Shown in pieces: positions 1 to 8,650 of a stretch of 64,000 bases of DNA. The notes beneath the pieces are model-generated. The model saw only the letters and a list, made by a program, of their open reading frames with translations. It had not been told where the DNA came from and did not search any database. The position numbers and the translations under genes are program-made. Every line of letters starts with the position of its first letter. Within the stretch, counting starts at the first letter, position 1. Source of the DNA: JAPORY01 sp965215385. GTDB taxonomy: Bacteria > Pseudomonadota > Alphaproteobacteria > Rhodobacterales > Rhodobacteraceae. The stretch lies in assembly GCA_965215385.1 (NCBI GenBank), contig OZ244059.1:620001-684000 (forward strand), written 5' to 3'.

Positions 1-375
1 GGCATTATTCGTGATGTCAGTTGGAACGGCGATGCGCTCGAGATCGCGATTACTCCAACCTATACGGGCTGTCCGGCAACTATCGCCATCGCCGAAGATA
101 TTGCGACCATGCTGCAAGCGCGAGGAATTACCAATGTTAGCATCCATCGCCATCTAGCACCAGCTTGGCGTAGCGATTGGATTACCAAAGCCGGCCGTGC
201 CAAACTCGAGGCGTACGGGATCGCGCCACCGCAACGGGCTGGTCGCCCGAAACGATGCCCCCGCTGTCAGGAGAACAACTTGGTTCGTGTTAGCGAGTTC
301 GGCTCAACCCCCTGCAAGGCTTTGTGGCGGTGTCAGTCTTGCCTCGAAACTTTCGACTACTTCAAGTGTCTTTGA
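1..375 (+). CDS. paaD: PaaD, phenylacetyl-CoA epoxidase accessory protein (5' end cut off)
   Basis: The frame is open from base 1, so the start lies before the window. PaaD (PaaJ in older naming) is a small DUF59/MIP18-like protein with a C-terminal zinc-ribbon-like part, needed for assembly or maturation of the PaaABCE ring-1,2-phenylacetyl-CoA epoxidase. The visible part has the DUF59 core TYTGCPA, then a Cys-rich end with CPRC, a Cys before K-ALW, and CQSC. paaE follows 12 bp downstream, so this is the tail of a paaABCDE operon. Identity rests on the Cys pattern plus the paaE neighbour. Confidence 0.88.
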   Translation, partial: GIIRDVSWNGDALEIAITPTYTGCPATIAIAEDIATMLQARGITNVSIHRHLAPAWRSDWITKAGRAKLEAYGIAPPQRAGRPKRCPRCQENNLVRVSEFGSTPCKALWRCQSCLETFDYFKCL

Positions 376-387
376 TCGTTTTGCGCC

Positions 388-1446
388 ATGGCAAACTTCT
401 ATGACCTCGTCGTGGTTGGCGTTAGGAAAACCATCCGTGACGCTATCGTCGTGACGATGCAACCGACAGCTACGGACTTCGCGTTCGAACACGGTCAGTA
501 TCTGACATTTCGGCATCAGATTAATGGCACCGAACTTCGGCGTTCATATTCCATTTGCGCTGAACGGGGCGCACCGCTGCTTGAAATCGCGATAAAGCGG
601 GTTGCGCGTGGTAAATTCTCCAATTGGGCCAACGATGCGTTGCGACCTGGCACCACCCTACAGGCTATGAAGCCGATGGGAAGGTTTTCTGTGCCAATAC
701 AACCGGCCGCAGCCAAGCAGTATCTCGGCTTCGCTGCGGGGTCGGGCATAACGCCAATTTTGTCAAACATGCGAACTATTCTCGCCAGCGAACCATTAAG
801 CAAGTTCACGCTGGTTTACGCAAATCATTCCGTGAATACGATCATGCTTCGATCGGAACTTGATGATCTCAAGGATCAATATCTTGATCGTGTCAGTATC
901 ACTCATAACCTGTCGCGTGGAAACGCCGAAATCGGGTTGCTTTCCGGCCGTATAACGAGTGCGGTTTGTGGCAAATTGCTACAGTACTTGATTGACCCAC
1001 AAGCAATTTCGCTTGCCTTGATCTGCGGCCCTGAGCCCTTGCGCCGCGAGATTGCCGCCGCGTTAAACGTTCATGGTCTGAGCGATAACAAAATCGTCTA
1101 TGAGTTGTTTGGAACGTCTCGTTTTCCACCCACAAGTCGCGTTAGTACCACAGCTGATCTGTCCGAACAGTCGGTCAACATTGCCGTTACTCTCGACGGC
1201 ACGACTCGCAGTTTTTCAAGCGAACGCAATATTTCTATTCTTGATAGTGCCCTGCAGAACGCTGTTGAGGCCCCTCACGGTTGCAAAGCTGGCGTGTGCT
1301 CAACTTGTAAGTGTCGCATACTGGCGGGCGAGGTCACTATGGTTTCAAATTACGCTTTGACAGCGGCGGAGATTAAGCAGGGCTTAATTTTGTCCTGTCA
1401 GTCCTACCCCAAGACGAAGCAGATCAGCGTCGATTACGATTTATGA
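388..1446 (+). CDS. paaE: PaaE, reductase subunit of phenylacetyl-CoA epoxidase
   Basis: This is the electron-transfer subunit that passes electrons from NADPH through FAD and a 2Fe-2S centre to the PaaAC oxygenase. The N-terminal two thirds is a ferredoxin-NADP reductase module: the FAD-binding RRSYS motif near residue 50, AAGSGITPI near 118 for NADPH, and CGPEPL near 213. The C-terminal plant-type ferredoxin domain has HGCKAGVCSTC and a later SCQS Cys, giving the C-x4-C-x2-C...C ligand set. Its length (352 aa) is usual. It follows paaD closely and no further paa gene comes after it, so it is probably last in the operon. Confidence 0.93.
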   Translation: MANFYDLVVVGVRKTIRDAIVVTMQPTATDFAFEHGQYLTFRHQINGTELRRSYSICAERGAPLLEIAIKRVARGKFSNWANDALRPGTTLQAMKPMGRFSVPIQPAAAKQYLGFAAGSGITPILSNMRTILASEPLSKFTLVYANHSVNTIMLRSELDDLKDQYLDRVSITHNLSRGNAEIGLLSGRITSAVCGKLLQYLIDPQAISLALICGPEPLRREIAAALNVHGLSDNKIVYELFGTSRFPPTSRVSTTADLSEQSVNIAVTLDGTTRSFSSERNISILDSALQNAVEAPHGCKAGVCSTCKCRILAGEVTMVSNYALTAAEIKQGLILSCQSYPKTKQISVDYDL

Positions 1447-1549
1447 TTGCTGCAGAGCCTACAGCGATAGGTCTGATTGATAATGTCCGTCATCATCGAA
1501 CGCACGAAAGCCGTCGTTTCAAACTCTGGATCGTCTGCAATCGGAGATT

Positions 1550-2506
1550 ATGTTGGCCCGAACTAAAATAAGCATCGACCCGAAATTAAACACTGCACTT
1601 GTGGCAAGTGTTGACTTAGGTGGCACAAAAGTGCGGGCGGCGATTTGCCATTTGGATGGTACAATCCTCGCCGAGAATACCGAGCCGACCGACCCAAGCG
1701 GTGGTGCCGCCGTCGTGCAACAGGTCGCTCGTCTCATCAGCCAATTACAAACAGACACCGCCGTTGCTTCTCGGACCGCAGCAATCGCAGTCATTGGAAC
1801 GCCTGGCGTTCCAAACTCGGAGACGGGTACCATCACCCAAGCACCCAACATTACCGGTTTGGATCAGATCAATTTCCGTCAAAATCTAAGCGATCAAATA
1901 GGCGTGCCAGTACAGCTTGAGAATGATGTGAATCTTGCCGCTGTGGGCGAACATTGGCTGGGTAATCCCTCCAACTGTGACAGCCTCGTCTATCTGTCAG
2001 TGGGTACTGGCATTGGTGCCGGGATTATTATTGATGGCAAGCTTTACCGCGGAACCTCTGGTTTAGCTGGGCAGGTTAGTCTCTTGCCATTCGGTGCTGA
2101 TCCCTTTGAAGCTGAGAGTCTGAGATCAGGGGCTCTAGAGCGTGCTGCAGCGACCGCTGCCATTGTTCAGTCTTACAAAAAGGCCTCTACCATACAGGCG
2201 ACAGTTCCTGAAGTCATTGAGCTAGCAAACGCTGATAACGAAGCAGCAATCGAAGCATTGGATTGCGCCTGTTTGCAAATTGCTCGAGCGGTTATTGCAA
2301 CTGTCGTAATCGTCGACCCCGAAGTTTTGGTTCTAGGCGGATCTATCGGAAAAAGGTCAGAAATACACCACCGTGTTGAAGATTATGCCGCGCAACTTTC
2401 TAGCAAGCTCGTAAACCTCCGATCTACCTGTCTTGGCCAAAACGCACCGATTATGGGGGGAGTTCGGCTTGCGAATTTACATTTCCGACCGATAAACGCT
2501 ATTTGA
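1550..2506 (+). CDS. ROK-family protein (sugar kinase-like), lacking the zinc motif
   Basis: The actin-fold ROK family holds sugar kinases (glucose, fructose, N-acetylhexosamines) and related repressors. The phosphate-binding VDLGGTKVR lies at residues 21-29, and ENDVN at 124-128 supplies the catalytic Asp. A second phosphate motif (LSVGTGIGAGIIIDG) and the adenosine motif (LGGSIGKR) are present. The usual GE-GH and CxCGxxGCxE zinc cluster is not: the matching stretch reads GLAGQVSLLPFGADPFEAE with no Cys or His. There is no N-terminal helix-turn-helix, so it is kinase-like rather than a repressor. GGAG just upstream of ATG 1550 supports the start. Substrate cannot be named. Confidence 0.78.
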   Translation: MLARTKISIDPKLNTALVASVDLGGTKVRAAICHLDGTILAENTEPTDPSGGAAVVQQVARLISQLQTDTAVASRTAAIAVIGTPGVPNSETGTITQAPNITGLDQINFRQNLSDQIGVPVQLENDVNLAAVGEHWLGNPSNCDSLVYLSVGTGIGAGIIIDGKLYRGTSGLAGQVSLLPFGADPFEAESLRSGALERAAATAAIVQSYKKASTIQATVPEVIELANADNEAAIEALDCACLQIARAVIATVVIVDPEVLVLGGSIGKRSEIHHRVEDYAAQLSSKLVNLRSTCLGQNAPIMGGVRLANLHFRPINAI

Positions 2507-2858
2507 TACGGAGTTATCCGAATCTCGGGCAACAGTCGTTCGTGCCCTATTGGACCTTTCGCGTCGCGCTAGAGTCAAATTTGCCGCCAAGATCAAAAGA
2601 ATAGACCTTTGCGGAGGTAGGTCGTTGAAGACGGGCAGTGTTCGGGCGAGATAAGCACGCCGTAGGTGTGACCGCAAGAACTCATGTGGGATGGTATCCT
2701 CTTCCCAAAGAGTGTTTGTGTGAGAAATGATGAAAGAGGACAATCCTATGTCGATGCTTATTTTGGGTCGTGTCTCCATTTGAAATTCTCTCTTGTTTGA
2801 GTGCCGCAAAGGTGGTAGCATGTGACTCATCTCACCATCACACATGGAGGATTGCATT
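2507..2858. other. Intergenic leader before the first exported-protein cassette
   Basis: I see no gene in the first 270 bases. From about 2777 the sequence (TTTGAAATT, CTCTTG, GCAAAGGTGGT) resembles the stretch at 51995-52060 upstream of the third family member. This is the conserved leader of the cassette, ending in GGAGGATT just before ATG 2859. Confidence 0.5.
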
Positions 2859-2880
2859 ATGACACGTTTGCCCCTCCCAT

Positions 2881-3582
2881 AGCATTCGGGTACGACTCGC
2901 CGCCGCATCGCTGATCGCCACGCTGGTGGTTCTGACGCTGGCCCTGCCCGTGCCGGCGCAGGTGAACTGGGACCCCGTCTTTGACGGCGAAGTAGGGCAG
3001 AAGTACTGCCCACCGGGCAAGACTAACAGCACCAGCGGCTTCCGCGTAATACCTGAAACTGTGAAAGCAGATCAAGCCGATGCCCAAGTAAATGTTCCGA
3101 TAAATCTTGCTGCGATCAAACAAGCTATTCCAGCACTAATGCCCCGCGCAAGCGTTGAGGTCAGTTTGGTGGTGTATGAGGGCAGCACCCGCAGGGCCAC
3201 TGATCGGATTGGGACCGTCACGGTGGACAGCGAGCTGCAACCCTTCACCCGCACATATTCAGGCCTCAAGTCGAACACGCGTCATGCCATGGATCTGGTT
3301 GTCGGGAGTGGCAACAATGTCTTTTTAACCGTCTACTTCAAGACGGGACCAGCACCAGCGGACATGAACAAGCCGCGTGCGCCATTTGGCGAATATAGCA
3401 GCGGCTGCTTCGCCATTGTCGATGACCCCTATGCCCCGGGTGCCCGTGACAAGATCATCGCGTGCCTGTGCGGTGCCCGCAATGCTGACAACGACGAGTG
3501 GGCGCGGACCGATACCGCGGACGGCTTTACCTACATTATGGCCAACGAATGGCGAACCAGCCAGGGCTGCACCACGAACTGA
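2881..3582 (+). CDS. Exported protein, family copy A; frame offset from its own start codon
   Basis: The open frame begins with a clear signal peptide (SIRVRLAAAS, a leucine/valine-rich core, ALPVPAQ) and continues about 205 residues of unrecognised, probably beta-rich extracytoplasmic protein, ending with Cys residues in CLCG and QGCTTN. The ATG with a strong Shine-Dalgarno (GGAGGATT, ATG 2859) is in another frame: it reads MTRLPLP then TAG at 2880-2882. The signal peptide frame has no ATG, GTG or TTG between its upstream stop at 2860 and the signal peptide; the first internal candidate is GTG 2926. Deleting one base between 2862 and 2880 would join the frames. The linker CCCCTCCC may be a decayed C-run like that of copy B. 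Function unknown. Confidence 0.6.
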   Translation, partial: SIRVRLAAASLIATLVVLTLALPVPAQVNWDPVFDGEVGQKYCPPGKTNSTSGFRVIPETVKADQADAQVNVPINLAAIKQAIPALMPRASVEVSLVVYEGSTRRATDRIGTVTVDSELQPFTRTYSGLKSNTRHAMDLVVGSGNNVFLTVYFKTGPAPADMNKPRAPFGEYSSGCFAIVDDPYAPGARDKIIACLCGARNADNDEWARTDTADGFTYIMANEWRTSQGCTTN

Positions 3583-3605
3583 TCATTGCCCGAACGAACT
3601 CATTC

Positions 3606-3629
3606 AAGGGTGGCCTTCGAGCTGCCCTT
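3606..3629 (+). terminator. Hairpin after exported-protein copy A
   Basis: AAGGGTGGC and GCTGCCCTT form a 9-bp stem (two G-T wobbles) around a 6-nt loop, 24 bp after the stop codon. A stronger hairpin sits at the matching place after copy C, so this is part of the shared cassette. Confidence 0.45.
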
Positions 3630-3638
3630 CGTTTGGTG

Positions 3639-3657
3639 AATTTCGACGATTTCAAAC
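3639..3657. repeat. 19-bp cassette end element, first copy
   Basis: AATTTCGACGATTTCAAAC occurs identically here and at 52654-52672, each time just after the hairpin that follows a family member. Its reverse complement starts GTTTGAAAT, sharing TTTGAAAT with the upstream leader near 2779 and 52000. The cassette may therefore end in short inverted repeats. Confidence 0.6.
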
Positions 3658-3758
3658 TGAAATACTATCTCATTTTGGCTTGAGTTGATTGTGGTTTGAA
3701 AGTGATCTAGCTTGCCCCGAGTGCTTCATGGCGAAAAACTAAAACTGCAGGACATAGC

Positions 3759-5252
3759 ATGTTAAGGAAAGACGCGCTGTCGGAGTTTGCTGCGGATGAT
3801 GAAAAATCGGCACCGCCAGTTTTTATCGGGCGCGAGAAAATTCTGTCGGACCTCCAAAAATGTGCTGAACTAGGGTGGAAAAAAGACCGCAAAGGATCGC
3901 CTGGAAGCACCCGCATTATTCAAGGGGCTCCAGGAGCAGGCAAAAGTTCCATCGTGGCTGAATTGAAGAAACGTTGCAACAAAACCGATCACGAAGTGCG
4001 TGATTGGGAAATTGGCGAACCGCGCGTTCTGGAATTAGATCCGATTGATATTATCGACCTAGACTTAGCTCTCAGCGAACTAGCACGGTTAGTAAGTCCA
4101 AAAGATGCCAAGAAATTAGTAGTTCGGACAACAGACACGTCCGGCCTAGAGGCTGGCGCTGATTTAAAAATTGCTGGTGCCAAAAAGCATCAAAGCCAGA
4201 CATCGGAAAGAGCGACATCAGCGGCAATGACGACCTTCAAGAATTGGTTACGGGATCACAACATCATTCTTCGTGGTCCGATCATTATTGTTATTGATGA
4301 AGCACAGACGTTACCGGCTGTTGACGCCACTTCTGGCAGCCAGTTTTTGTTATCAATTCATAAGAACACCCATCAACTTCCGATTTCAGTAGTGTTGGCG
4401 GGGTTAAGTGATACGCAAGCGCGAGCTGGGGACATGGGTCTCAATCGAAGTTTGAGAGTTCACTCCATCGGTCGCTTTACCCCTGAGGAGAGTACGGAGT
4501 TGATGCAGAAGTGGTGCACGCACTTCGATCTTCATATGGGTTCGCAGCAGCAGCGTCTTCAGGCCTATTGTCAGCTGGCGGATGACTGGCCTCGGCATCT
4601 GCATTGTGCGCAGAAGGCCCTAGCACAAGTGATTGTTGATAGAAGTAATTCCTCATCTGACTTTACGGGTGAGTTGGATGCACTAACCGAGCCGGAGTGG
4701 TCACGAGTTACCATGCAGTTTGCGCAGTATCGGTTGGAGTATTATCGAGATCGTATGAGTTCAGAAATGAAAACTTATAAACCGCTGATAACGAGTGTGA
4801 TGAGATCATTGCACAACGAATCAAGCAGAACTGATGTTCTTGATGTGCTGGCGGGAGATTCCAAAAATAAAGATTTTCCCAATTACACGAAGGAAACCAC
4901 GGATTTCTTTAATCATTTGATTCACCAAGGGGCTTTACAGGAAGAGGGTGATGGGATTGTTTCTTGCCCTATTCCTTCATTTCGGACCTGGCTAATTGAG
5001 TCAGGGCCGTTGAAATCAAAGATCTTCACCCTCCGCTACGGCGTTGACATATACCAGCAAGGAGAATTTGACTGCTTGAGCGACGCACGTGATTGGGCGG
5101 TGAAGCAACTGTACCACCTGAAAACGGATCGAACCATTTCCCTCTGGCAAGGTGCTATCGCTGTCGACATCCTCAGAGATTGCCACCATGTCGAACCCGA
5201 GGATGATCTAGCTGAGGAAACCTCCATCAAACAGGCAGTGCCCCATGATTAA
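3759..5252 (+). CDS. Orphan AAA+ ATPase (Orc/Cdc6-like or STAND-like)
   Basis: This is a 497-residue P-loop ATPase of unknown role. A FIGRE box at residues 22-26 opens the AAA+ module, Walker A is GAPGAGKS at 56-63, Walker B is IIIVIDEAQ at 175-183, and VVLAGLSDT near 211 may be sensor 1. The C-terminal half is helical, as expected for a lid plus winged helix. No nuclease, membrane or protease motif is seen. It stands alone between exported-protein cassette A and a transposase, and its coding sequence looks more A/T-rich than the metabolic genes, so recent transfer is likely. A defence or DNA-transaction role is inference from family and setting. Confidence 0.7.
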   Translation: MLRKDALSEFAADDEKSAPPVFIGREKILSDLQKCAELGWKKDRKGSPGSTRIIQGAPGAGKSSIVAELKKRCNKTDHEVRDWEIGEPRVLELDPIDIIDLDLALSELARLVSPKDAKKLVVRTTDTSGLEAGADLKIAGAKKHQSQTSERATSAAMTTFKNWLRDHNIILRGPIIIVIDEAQTLPAVDATSGSQFLLSIHKNTHQLPISVVLAGLSDTQARAGDMGLNRSLRVHSIGRFTPEESTELMQKWCTHFDLHMGSQQQRLQAYCQLADDWPRHLHCAQKALAQVIVDRSNSSSDFTGELDALTEPEWSRVTMQFAQYRLEYYRDRMSSEMKTYKPLITSVMRSLHNESSRTDVLDVLAGDSKNKDFPNYTKETTDFFNHLIHQGALQEEGDGIVSCPIPSFRTWLIESGPLKSKIFTLRYGVDIYQQGEFDCLSDARDWAVKQLYHLKTDRTISLWQGAIAVDILRDCHHVEPEDDLAEETSIKQAVPHD

Positions 5253-5340
5253 CACCAACTTTCGGTTACCACCACTGAACGAAAAGAGGCATAAGCATTG
5301 GATCTTGGCTGCTAGGCTTTTCGGCAAGCGAGAGTAAAAC

Positions 5341-5362
5341 CTTACTGACCGAGGTCAGTAAG
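5341..5362. terminator. Perfect 10-bp-arm palindrome after the AAA+ gene
   Basis: CTTACTGACC and GGTCAGTAAG are exact reverse complements separated by GA, 88 bp after the AAA+ stop codon. It has no T-run, so it may be a protein-binding operator or the end of a mobile element rather than a terminator. Confidence 0.4.
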
Positions 5363-5623
5363 ATTGCGTCGAGAGGCACGGTCGCGAGAGATTGGTCACT
5401 TTTTCAGAGACCGCTCGCGCAACAAATCTTCTATTGACCGAGCCTCTGGCAAAATTCATCAGGCGAGCAAATTTTTCCTGCGAACTGGCCATTTTTTTGT
5501 GAAAACAGTGGCCATGCGGCAACCGTTTGTATATAAAATTGTGACCACACAAAATACCGAGGCGGTTGCCCCAGGTCCTTAGCAAACACCATTAACGATA
5601 TCTGGAACCGATTTCAAGGGGAA
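5363..5623. other. Spacer before the transposase
   Basis: No gene is seen. Several short inverted repeats occur, for example GGCAACCG near 5518 with CGGTTGCC near 5564, and two TGGCCA sites around a T-run near 5493-5514. I could not find convincing matching terminal inverted repeats on both sides of the transposase. Confidence 0.35.
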
Positions 5624-6727
5624 TTGTTTCCGAACTTGGCTCCGGATCTCGGTCCGCTAACGGCCAACCACCAGCGTTTTGTCGCGGTTCTGGATAGGAA
5701 GCCGGTCGAGACTTTTATTCAGACGCATTCGTATGGTCGTGGTCGTCCCCTTGCGGACCGCCGGGCCTTGGCGCGGTCCGTCATCGCCAAGGCGGTTTGG
5801 GACTTGCCGACCACGCGGGCGCTGCTCGACCGTCTCCAATGTGACCCCAAATTGCGGCGGCTTTGCGGTTGGGAGCGTGTCGGTGCCATCCCAAGTGAGT
5901 CGACCTTCTCGTGAGCCTTTGCTTGGTTCGCCGAAGCGGCGCTGCCGCAACGGATGCACATGGCCATGATTGCAAGCGCGTTTGCGGAAGTGCTCGTCGG
6001 GCATATTTCCCGAGATTCGACCGCCATTGCGGCGCGGGAAAAACCGCAGGCCAAGGCCAAGGAGTCAAAACCAAAGACGACTCGCAAGCGCGGACGCCCC
6101 CGCAACGGTGAAACCAGACCCAAGGAGCCCCGGCGTCTTGACCGCCAATTGAACGGTGGACGATCCCTGGGACAAATGCGGGCGGAGCTTCCGAACGCCG
6201 GTGCTATGGGGACAAAACGTAACGCCAAAGGCTACCAAACCCGTTGGCAGGGCGACACGTTTCACCTTGATGTGTCCGCTGGCGACATCCCAATCAGTGG
6301 TTTTCTGACCGCCGCGTCGCGGCACGACAGTCAGGCGTCACTGCCACTGTCCGAGATGAGCGACCGTCGGGTGGATTACGGTTATGAACTCAGGGACGCC
6401 GCCGACGATTGTTCCGAGATCCATCAACACGCCGTGGCGCCAAAGCATGTCGCCCTCATCGATCCCAATCCCCGCCGCGATCAAGCACGAAAGCAACGGT
6501 TGGCCGCCGCGGCTCGGGCACGAAAAACCATCGGCCAGACGGATCCGGCGACGGAACGCTATAAACAACGTTCAAGTGTCGAACGGGTAAACGGTGCTCG
6601 CAAAGACCGCTATGGCGGTCGCCATATTCGGGTTCAGGGCGCGACGCAGGTTGCGTGTCATCTCTTCTTCGGGATACTGGCCTTAACCGTCGAACAACGG
6701 CTCCGCCTTCACATCTTGACCCTCTGA
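5624..6727 (+). pseudogene. Transposase (IS1182/IS5-like, DDE) broken by an in-frame TGA
   Basis: The frame reads an N-terminal DUF772-like helical domain (LAPDLGPLT, RPLADRRALARSVIAKAV, LLDRLQCDPKLRRLCGW) and then hits TGA at 5912-5914. The same frame resumes directly (AFAWFAEAALPQ) and runs to 6727 with a DDE transposase core: SRDSTAIAAREKP with the first Asp, a basic linker, GDIPISGFLTAASRHDSQ, and a C-terminal ERYKQRSSVERVNG-KDRYGGR containing the catalytic Glu. A single stop thus splits an otherwise complete transposase. The family assignment is approximate. Confidence 0.8.
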
Positions 6728-7227
6728 CTGTCGTCGGTCGCGTTTTGGCTTTTGCCCGAGCGCGGTGTTGGCGGGCGCGTCGCCGGGAAAAGGTACGAGA
6801 AATTCGCGGAAACTCGCCGATTTTGTGGCAAAAATGTGTCGCCAGCCTTGATTTTGTATTAGTGGGTTATGTCGCTTATATGTGGCGATTGTTTCGCCCC
6901 GTCTCCCCTCCGTTATTTTTGCAAGTGGCTCGACCAAGTGATTTTCTCAATAGGAAAAATATAGGCTACTGCAGAAAAACAGCCTAAATTATAGACAAAC
7001 CTGCTCAGGAACCATTGACAGACATTCTTGCCAAATTATCTTGGAGCCTATATACATTACTTAACACAAACCATTTTTTCATAGGTATTGATATGGTCAA
7101 TAAACCCTGTATCGAACCGGTGTTCTGTGTCTTTGGTGCTCGTTGAAGCTGTTTGGCGACAACTGCATCTCTGCCAAGTAATGCATAGGAGCCCCAATAT
7201 ATAATTCCCAACCGTAGGAGCGAAACC
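6728..7227. other. A/T-rich intergenic region upstream of exported protein B
   Basis: I see no gene. A TATAAT hexamer at 7200-7205 and AGGAG at 7216-7220 precede ATG 7228. No convincing -35 box is visible at standard spacing. Confidence 0.4.
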
Positions 7228-7241
7228 ATGACCCTAACTTC

Positions 7242-7892
7242 ATGCCCCCCCCCCCCCCCCCCCAAAAAAATAGCATTCGAGCACGGCTCGCCGCAGTGCC
7301 GATCGCCGGGCTGGCAATTTTTTGTCTGGCGGCAATCGCAACAAGCCAAGAAACAGGTATGGTCACCAGTTCAATTAACACGGGAACTGCTGGTAGCGAA
7401 TGGAACCATACGTTTTTCTGGCCAAGAGGGATTGAACGCATTTATACCTATGGTGCCAACGGCCTCGCCGCTCCGTTGAATTTTCGCGCCGAATTGACCT
7501 CCGCCGCAGGCCGCACCCAGGAAAAGACCCAATGCAAAAGACAGATAGAAGACCCCGTCGTGAAAGCACTCGGCGGACGCGCGCTGATCTGGGAATTTGT
7601 CGATTATGACCCCGAAAACGGGGTTACGTGTGACGCAAGCGAACGAATTAAAAGAACAACTTCCCGCCCCGACCTTGGACCCAAAACATGTAGGACAACG
7701 ACTACATTAATTGATTGTAGGGGTTTGAGTGCTGCCGACCTTCCCGATGAAGTGTCGTATCGCGTGTCCTTCCCCGACCCCGTAACATCATTCAATAATT
7801 TGCTCATACTTTATATTCATGTCAAAGGGGAAAACACGGCACGCCAAATTCGCTATATTGCCGGCGGGTGCGATTGGTATACATGTCCATGA
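7242..7892 (+). CDS. Exported protein, family copy B, with a C19-A7 tract at its start
   Basis: The frame reads a poly-proline stretch coded by the C-run, then the same signal peptide opening as copy A (NSIRARLAAVP, a hydrophobic core, ATSQ) and about 180 residues of unrecognised secreted protein with paired cysteines (TCDAS, KTCR, IDCRG, GGCDWYTCP at the end). The only start with a good ribosome site is ATG 7228 (AGGAG 8 bp upstream), which is in a different frame and would make a short out-of-frame peptide. One extra C, or two fewer, joins ATG 7228 to the signal peptide. As given, only the poorly placed ATG 7242, directly before the C-run, is in frame. A phase-variable surface or secreted protein is the best reading. 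Function unknown. Confidence 0.65.
   Translation: MPPPPPPQKNSIRARLAAVPIAGLAIFCLAAIATSQETGMVTSSINTGTAGSEWNHTFFWPRGIERIYTYGANGLAAPLNFRAELTSAAGRTQEKTQCKRQIEDPVVKALGGRALIWEFVDYDPENGVTCDASERIKRTTSRPDLGPKTCRTTTTLIDCRGLSAADLPDEVSYRVSFPDPVTSFNNLLILYIHVKGENTARQIRYIAGGCDWYTCP
7245..7270 (+). repeat. Homopolymer C19 followed by A7 inside a start region
   Basis: Nineteen C residues (7245-7263) are followed by seven A residues (7264-7270), between the ribosome-site-linked ATG 7228 and the signal peptide. Tracts this long change length by slipped-strand mispairing, so frame switching is expected. The exact count may also vary with sequencing. Confidence 0.85.
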
Positions 7893-7915
7893 TGTAATGA
7901 TCCTTGGACAGACCG

Positions 7916-7947
7916 GCTTGCCGTCTGCGCCCATGCCATCGGCAAGC
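7916..7947 (+). terminator. Hairpin after exported protein B
   Basis: GCTTGCCG (7916-7923) and CGGCAAGC (7940-7947) pair perfectly over 8 bp with a 16-nt loop, 24 bp after the stop codon. No uridine run follows directly. Confidence 0.35.
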
Positions 7948-7950
7948 ACC

Positions 7951-8036
7951 TTTTGGCGGCGTCCTTTGGCATGTTGCCCGCGCTTGTTTGGTTGCGTGAC
8001 AAATAATTGGGCGCGGGCTGTTGGATGCCGCCAAAA
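7951..8036. repeat. Long imperfect palindrome (about 86 bp)
   Basis: TTTTGGCGGCGTCC at 7951-7964 is mirrored by GGATGCCGCCAAAA at 8023-8036 (13 of 14 pairing). Inside, GCCCGCGC near 7976 pairs with GCGCGGGC near 8011. It lies between two convergent transcripts (exported protein B and the - strand reductase), where a bidirectional terminator or a small palindromic mobile element would fit. Confidence 0.5.
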
Positions 8037-8065
8037 AACAAGGTATTTTTACAAGCACGACCTCG

Positions 8066-8650
8066 TTACCACGTAGCCATTACTTTTGTGACACGGTGCC
8101 GGAAATTGTCGCGCTGAACCGCTGTCGCTTGATTCATGCCATAGAGAGCAAGATAGCGCACTTTTGCCAGTGGATGCACAACCATGCGAATATGCCGCGT
8201 CACCGAACGACGCGGCGGGTCCCCGCAAATGATGGCCTGTAACCGCGTCGATCCATAGGTGGTGACTGCGGCAAGATAGCGGATATTGGTAAGCTTGGCG
8301 CGGATGCTGCCACCTTCTAAAGCAAACGAGACGCCGGGCAAAAATACACGATCCAGAAAACCCTTCAAGATGGCCGGATAGCCAAAGTTCCACACCGGGA
8401 ATACGAAGATGAGACGATCCGCCGCCCGCAACTGTTCGACATAGTCCTCAACCGGCAAAAGGTTCGGCCCAATTTCATGATAACTGCGCCTTTCCGCAGC
8501 CGTCAGCACCGGCTCAAAACCCTCAGCATAAAGATCAATGCTGTCGACTTCATGACCGGCAGTTTTGATTGCGTTACAGGTGGCATCGAACAGCACCCGA
8601 GAAAAGCTCTCATGACAAGGATGCGCGAAAATAACCAGACTGCGCGTCAT
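8066..8650 (-). CDS. Flavodoxin-fold NAD(P)H oxidoreductase
   Basis: This is a 194-residue Flavodoxin_2 / NQO-like quinone or flavin reductase. The FMN-binding start is LVIFAHPCHESFSRVLFDA (residues 5-23), and the family signature FVFPVWNFGYPAILKGFLDRVF lies near residues 79-100. It is the last gene of the - strand cluster and overlaps the preceding FAD oxidase by 4 bp, so the two are translationally coupled. Its role there, perhaps regenerating a reduced flavin or quinone, is inference. Confidence 0.85.
   Translation of the reverse strand: MTRSLVIFAHPCHESFSRVLFDATCNAIKTAGHEVDSIDLYAEGFEPVLTAAERRSYHEIGPNLLPVEDYVEQLRAADRLIFVFPVWNFGYPAILKGFLDRVFLPGVSFALEGGSIRAKLTNIRYLAAVTTYGSTRLQAIICGDPPRRSVTRHIRMVVHPLAKVRYLALYGMNQATAVQRDNFRHRVTKVMATW

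Noticed and set aside
5363..6900. Terminal inverted repeats of the 5.6-6.7 kb transposase
   Set aside because: Some similarity between flanks (GCGAACTGGCC-like and GCGGAAACTCGCC-like) is in direct orientation and too weak to define element ends.
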